This document shows, piece by piece, positions 60,759 to 64,000 of a stretch of 64,000 nt of DNA (position 1 is its first letter; the number at the start of each line of letters is the position of its first letter). Made by a program: the position numbers and the translations under genes. The notes under the pieces were generated by a model, which saw only the letters and a list, made by a program, of their open reading frames with translations, was not told where the DNA came from and did not search any database. The DNA lies in assembly GCF_002305875.1 (NCBI RefSeq), contig NZ_CP022098.1, positions 5,952,001 through 6,016,000 of the forward strand, in the 5' to 3' direction. Source of the stretch: Cystobacter fuscus. Lineage in GTDB: Bacteria; Myxococcota; Myxococcia; Myxococcales; Myxococcaceae.

Positions 60759-62111
60759 ATGATCACGCATTTCGAAGTCTCGAACTTCAAATCCATAAAA
60801 CACCTCGGTCTCGACCTGAGGAAGTTCATGGTCTTCGTTGGGCCCAACGGGGCAGGTAAAACGAACCTGGTTCGCGCCTTGGAGGTATTTGGGGAGGTTC
60901 TACACCGCGGAACCGTCGAACCCATCCAAGAGCACGGATATGACCAGCTCATTCGCCGCGAGAAGCGGCCCGCGCGCTCTGGGCTTTACTTTTCGATTCG
61001 AGCCGAGTTGCCAGCACTCGCAGTCCAAAATGCCCTGTCGATTCTACCCATCATCATGGGAAAGGAGAAGGAGTCCTCTACTTCTGGACCGATTCATATC
61101 GAGGTTGGCGTTGGAGTGACAGGGTCTGATCAGACAGATGAAGTGAGAATCAATCGCGAAGAACTTCGTTTCAGCAGCCCAAAAGGTGCTCTTGATGTAG
61201 CTTTTGACGGGAGCAGGATCGACACAAACGCCGGTGCCGATCCAGTACTCTGGGCTCTGATGTACAGCCAGATCCTCCCCTACGCACGCAACCTGAAGGG
61301 GTCAGATTTCTCGAATCCAGAAAACCTGAAGAAGGTAATAAGCGAAGCATTCACCCCGAATACGCAAGATCAGGTCGAGCCACAGCTCCTACGGCTCATC
61401 AACTGGCAAAGAATGCCAAGTAGACCAATGATGCATATTCGGGATGTCAGCCAGGTCAAGAGACTGAGGCTGGACGCTTCTGCGTTGAGAAGGGACTTGT
61501 CCTTTGAAGATTCCAAGGATTCGACGATTGGCCCGACGGGAGAAGGGCTGGCTTCCGCCGTCGCCAAACTCAGAGGCTCCAAGCCAGAACCAAGTGCTCG
61601 GTTCCGAAAGGTTCTCGAAGAGCTCCAGGAGGTCTACCCTCGAATCGAAGATGTCTTCGCGCGCAGGATCCCATCTGGACATTTGATCCTTCTCTTCAAA
61701 GAACATGGGATTTCCGATGAACTCGGGCAGGGGAGCGTTTCAGACGGAGTGCTTCATGCGCTAGCCCTGCTTGTTGCGCTTCACCAAGAAGCATCAGGAG
61801 AAGCTGGCCTTCTCGTGATCGAGGAGCCAGAAAACGCCATCCATCCATGGCCACTTCGCAAGCTCATCGTCCGGGCACAAGCTTCCTCACGGCAAATCAT
61901 CCTCACGACCCACTCGGAGACGGTCGTGAACGCCGTTGTCGATCCAGAAAACCTTTTCCTGGTGGAAAACGACAACAAAAAAGGAACCACTGTCACTCCA
62001 GCCATCGAGCGGGAATCCGCCCTGAAGGCCATCCTGGAGGAGAGCGGTCAGAAACTGGGTGATGTCTGGCTCGATGGGAGCCTTGGGGGCGTGCCAGGGG
62101 GCGAGTCTTGA
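60759..62111 (+). CDS. AAA family ATPase (RecF/OLD-like), possible defence protein
   Basis: A 450-residue SMC/RecF-like ATPase. N-terminal FKSIKHLGLDLRKFMVFVG with Walker A GPNGAGKTN, ABC-type signature region GQGSVSDGVLHALALLVAL, Walker B LLVIEEPENAIHP and TTHSE switch His. A central helical insertion lies between. Base and codon use is much less G+C-biased than its neighbours, pointing to transfer. A truncated DUF4276-like partner follows. AAA ATPase plus such a partner is a common two-gene phage-defence arrangement; the activity here is inferred. Confidence 0.85.
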   Translation: MITHFEVSNFKSIKHLGLDLRKFMVFVGPNGAGKTNLVRALEVFGEVLHRGTVEPIQEHGYDQLIRREKRPARSGLYFSIRAELPALAVQNALSILPIIMGKEKESSTSGPIHIEVGVGVTGSDQTDEVRINREELRFSSPKGALDVAFDGSRIDTNAGADPVLWALMYSQILPYARNLKGSDFSNPENLKKVISEAFTPNTQDQVEPQLLRLINWQRMPSRPMMHIRDVSQVKRLRLDASALRRDLSFEDSKDSTIGPTGEGLASAVAKLRGSKPEPSARFRKVLEELQEVYPRIEDVFARRIPSGHLILLFKEHGISDELGQGSVSDGVLHALALLVALHQEASGEAGLLVIEEPENAIHPWPLRKLIVRAQASSRQIILTTHSETVVNAVVDPENLFLVENDNKKGTTVTPAIERESALKAILEESGQKLGDVWLDGSLGGVPGGES

Positions 62112-62348
62112 CACGGCATCGCGCCAAAACGCGACGAGCGGGCGTACAACCGCTTCGAGGGGCAGATGGGGGAGCGGCAGCTCAAGGGCGTCGTTGAGTT
62201 GACCAACCTCCTTGGCCGTCCCTACTCGAAGACCAAAGACGGGCCCGACATCTTCACGAAGCTGGATTTCCCAACCGCACGCGCTCATTCCAAGGGCGCG
62301 GCCGGCTCGAAGAGTCTCGATAAGTTCCTGCGGACACTCGGGGTTTGA
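62112..62348 (+). pseudogene. truncated DUF4276-like partner of the AAA ATPase
   Basis: An open frame directly after the ATPase stop and in the same frame encodes ERQLKGVVELTNLLGRPYSK and KSLDKFLRTLGV, like the C-terminal end of DUF4276 (TOPRIM-like) proteins that follow such ATPases. A complete partner is about 190 residues, and only about 78 codons remain, with the first ATG at 62166. It is probably inactive, leaving the ATPase orphaned. Confidence 0.45.
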
Positions 62349-62582
62349 CACATATTTCCTTCAGGGCCGATGCCGCTTGGCCACCCAGTAGAACTGTTGG
62401 CTCGGGAATCCTCCAGGCGTTGAATTCAATGCTCCTGCGCTGACGCTCATGGATGGCGACACTGTCCACCATACGAGACAGGAGCGGGACCACATCCAGG
62501 TGGAAGCAGGGCTCCACGGGGGCGAGCGTGGCACTGCGCTCGTGCAGGGGGCGCGGCACGGTACCGCAAATGGTGGTCCTGC
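62349..62582. other. 234-bp interval without an assigned gene
   Basis: On the minus strand a short frame ending near 62363 reads GGFPSQQFYWVAKRHRP before its stop, which could be the C-terminus of a lost gene, but nothing upstream supports it. The right end should contain the promoter of the DUF2381 gene. Confidence 0.35.
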
Positions 62583-63491
62583 ATGCGACCTCTGCTACGG
62601 TGGACTCAGGAGGTATCCACCCTGGCCCGACTTCTCCCGTTGCTCTCGCTCGCGCTCCTCTTGATGGGAGCCACCGCGGGAGCGCAGCCCCCGTCTCCCG
62701 CCCGCGAGCGTCAGGAGCGCCGCGTCACCCTGCCCAGCAACCCGGACGAGCCGGGCCTGGAGGTGCGCGTGGCCGCTGGCGTCACCACCTACCTGCGCTT
62801 CGACGCCGCCCTGGACAAGGCCGCGGTGGAGGTGGAGAGCCGTACCTTCCGCTTCACCTGGGTGGACGTGGGAGACACCCTCGTGGCCCTGGAGCCCTCG
62901 GTGGACTTGGGGGCCGAGGAGAAGCTGGTGGTGCGGGTGCGCTACCGGGACGGGGCTTCCCCGGCGAAAGCCACGCTCGCGCTGGTGACGCGCCCTGGGG
63001 TGGTGGACAAGGAGGTAGAGGTGGTGCGTCGCCCGCGCACGCTCGAGGCACTGGAGGCGGAACTCGCAGCGCTCAAGGCCCAGGTCAGGACGAGTGGGCC
63101 CGCCGGGCTCGTCTTCTCGGGGCGCCTCGACCTCCAAGGCGTGCAGGCCAGGCGCCTCGAGCGTATCCGCATGAGTACCCAGAGTGGGTTGGAGTACGTG
63201 GCGGGCGAGGGCTACCGCGCCAGCCTCTGGGCGCTCGCCGTCGTCCGCGTGCGCAACCTGCCAGGGCAGCCACCCTGGCTGCCCGGCTCCGCGCTCATTA
63301 CCCGGCTGGACGGTACCCCGGTGAAGGTGCTCTCCGTGGGCATGGACAAGGCGCAACTGGCTCCCGGTGAGGAGGGCCTCGTGGCGGTGGAGACGGAAGC
63401 GCCTTTCTGGAACGCGAAGGACGGCCTCCGCCTGGAGATCGTGGACAAGAGCGGCACCCGGCACCTTTCCATCCCCAACGTGAAGCTGTAG
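62583..63491 (+). CDS. DUF2381 family protein
   Basis: Up to 302 residues. Signal peptide LARLLPLLSLALLLMGATAG; translation could start at 62583 (ATG) or further in, since AGGAGGT lies at 62609-62615 inside the first codons. The mature protein follows the myxobacterial DUF2381 pattern: TYLRFDAALDKAAVEVES, DTLVALEPSVDLG, EKLVVRVRYRDGASPAKATL and the helix LEAELAALKAQV. The family usually precedes a serine/threonine kinase, as here (12-bp gap). Function unknown. Confidence 0.85.
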   Translation: MRPLLRWTQEVSTLARLLPLLSLALLLMGATAGAQPPSPARERQERRVTLPSNPDEPGLEVRVAAGVTTYLRFDAALDKAAVEVESRTFRFTWVDVGDTLVALEPSVDLGAEEKLVVRVRYRDGASPAKATLALVTRPGVVDKEVEVVRRPRTLEALEAELAALKAQVRTSGPAGLVFSGRLDLQGVQARRLERIRMSTQSGLEYVAGEGYRASLWALAVVRVRNLPGQPPWLPGSALITRLDGTPVKVLSVGMDKAQLAPGEEGLVAVETEAPFWNAKDGLRLEIVDKSGTRHLSIPNVKL

Positions 63492-63503
63492 GAGCGACGA
63501 CGC

Positions 63504-64000
63504 ATGACGACGCATGCCCTGCACCCGGACCAACTCAAGCCCGGTGACATGGTGGGGCCCTGGCTCATCACCCATGTGCTGGGCCGCGGCGGCTCCTCTC
63601 GCGTCTTCAAGGTGGAGCGCGACGGCCAGTCCTACTCCATGAAGGTGGCGCTCCGCCCCCTCTCCGACTCCCGGGCACACCTCTTCGAGGACAAGTACCC
63701 GGAAGCGGAGTACGTGGAGGAGAAGAACACCTACCGTCGGCTGGCGCGCGAGGCCGCGGCCCTCTTCACCTACGCCTCCCACCCCAACCTCTTGCGCGTG
63801 TACGGGGTGGACTTCTGGCCCAGCCCCAGCACGGGCTACCCCTTCCTCGTCACCGACTACGTGGACGGGGACACCTGGCACTGGTGGCGCTGGCGCACGC
63901 CCCCTCACGCCACCAAGCTGGTGAGCACCTTCAGTGATGTGGTGCGCACCGTGGGGGCGCTGCACGCGCGCGGCGTCTACCACCGGGACTTGAAGGCGGA
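63504..64000 (+). CDS. serine/threonine protein kinase, cut by window end
   Basis: The first 165 residues of a Hanks-type kinase. Gly-rich loop VLGRGGSSRVFKV, invariant Lys in YSMKVAL, the alpha-C region EKNTYRRLAREAAALF, hinge TDYVDGDTW and the start of the catalytic loop YHRDLKA at the very end. Coupled to the DUF2381 gene, so the two probably act in one signalling pathway. Confidence 0.92.
   Translation, partial: MTTHALHPDQLKPGDMVGPWLITHVLGRGGSSRVFKVERDGQSYSMKVALRPLSDSRAHLFEDKYPEAEYVEEKNTYRRLAREAAALFTYASHPNLLRVYGVDFWPSPSTGYPFLVTDYVDGDTWHWWRWRTPPHATKLVSTFSDVVRTVGALHARGVYHRDLKA

Overview
The window is GC-rich (about 65-72 percent G+C in most genes) and has the gene content of a myxobacterium, most likely of the Cystobacter/Archangium/Melittangium group. 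The pointers are DUF2381-plus-serine/threonine-kinase pairing, Sit-type lipoprotein toxins with cognate immunity genes, a DUF4388 protein, a KGG-repeat protein, many hypothetical lipoproteins, and a trpS-scpA-scpB-rluB block. This identification is inferred from protein families; no rRNA gene is present.

Conserved core segments flank an accessory region. On the left are the 3' part of a zinc alcohol dehydrogenase, a lipoprotein toxin/DUF3396 immunity pair (2.8-4.6 kb), glnD (4.9-7.6 kb), a KGG protein, and a likely operon of a small protein, two CPA2-type cation/proton antiporters, a YciO-type protein and a XerD-like recombinase (8.5-12.9 kb), followed by a convergent AI-2E/PerM-type permease. 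On the right are a DUF4388 protein, trpS, scpA, scpB, rluB with a long repetitive tail, a HEAT-repeat lipoprotein, a TPR/cyclic-nucleotide-binding protein, an outer lipoprotein and an anion permease (48.4-60.7 kb). A low-GC AAA ATPase with a truncated partner and a DUF2381/kinase pair end the window.

The accessory region (14-48 kb) is a mosaic. Intact cargo comprises a fascin-like secreted protein, a CurA-like reductase, RidA, a GyrI-like protein, an SDR/MarR pair with clear operators, a three-subunit periplasmic aldehyde oxidoreductase (PaoABC type), an FG-GAP/DUF11 surface protein, a DPBB-like secreted protein, a bactofilin-like/leucine-rich-repeat protein and an amidase. Between these lie truncated genes (CurA copy, TetR, LysR, AraC, DUF2381, carboxymuconolactone decarboxylase, transposase).

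Two features stand out. First, there are four recognisable effector/immunity loci and one more speculative one: (1) PD-(D/E)XK-like lipoprotein + DUF3396; (2) an orphan toxin C-terminus + ankyrin protein; (3) an AHH-type lipoprotein + Imm11; (4) a second AHH-type lipoprotein + a fused Imm11-SUFU immunity protein, followed by an orphan PD-(D/E)XK toxin tail + a second DUF3396; and (5) a secreted protein + 81-aa protein preceded by a duplicated C-terminal fragment. Second, the intact hrpA helicase gene (33.6-37.3 kb) is accompanied by three partial copies in the same orientation (19.2, 28.8-29.7, 41.7-42.0 kb), and non-coding dispersed repeats lie beside hrpA sequence. The accessory cargo sits between these hrpA pieces, which suggests that recombination at hrpA-derived repeats has shuffled the cassettes.

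Four apparent single-base frameshifts lie at or near homopolymers (about 9637, 16455, 33200 and 57220). They may be sequencing errors or real, and are marked where they occur.
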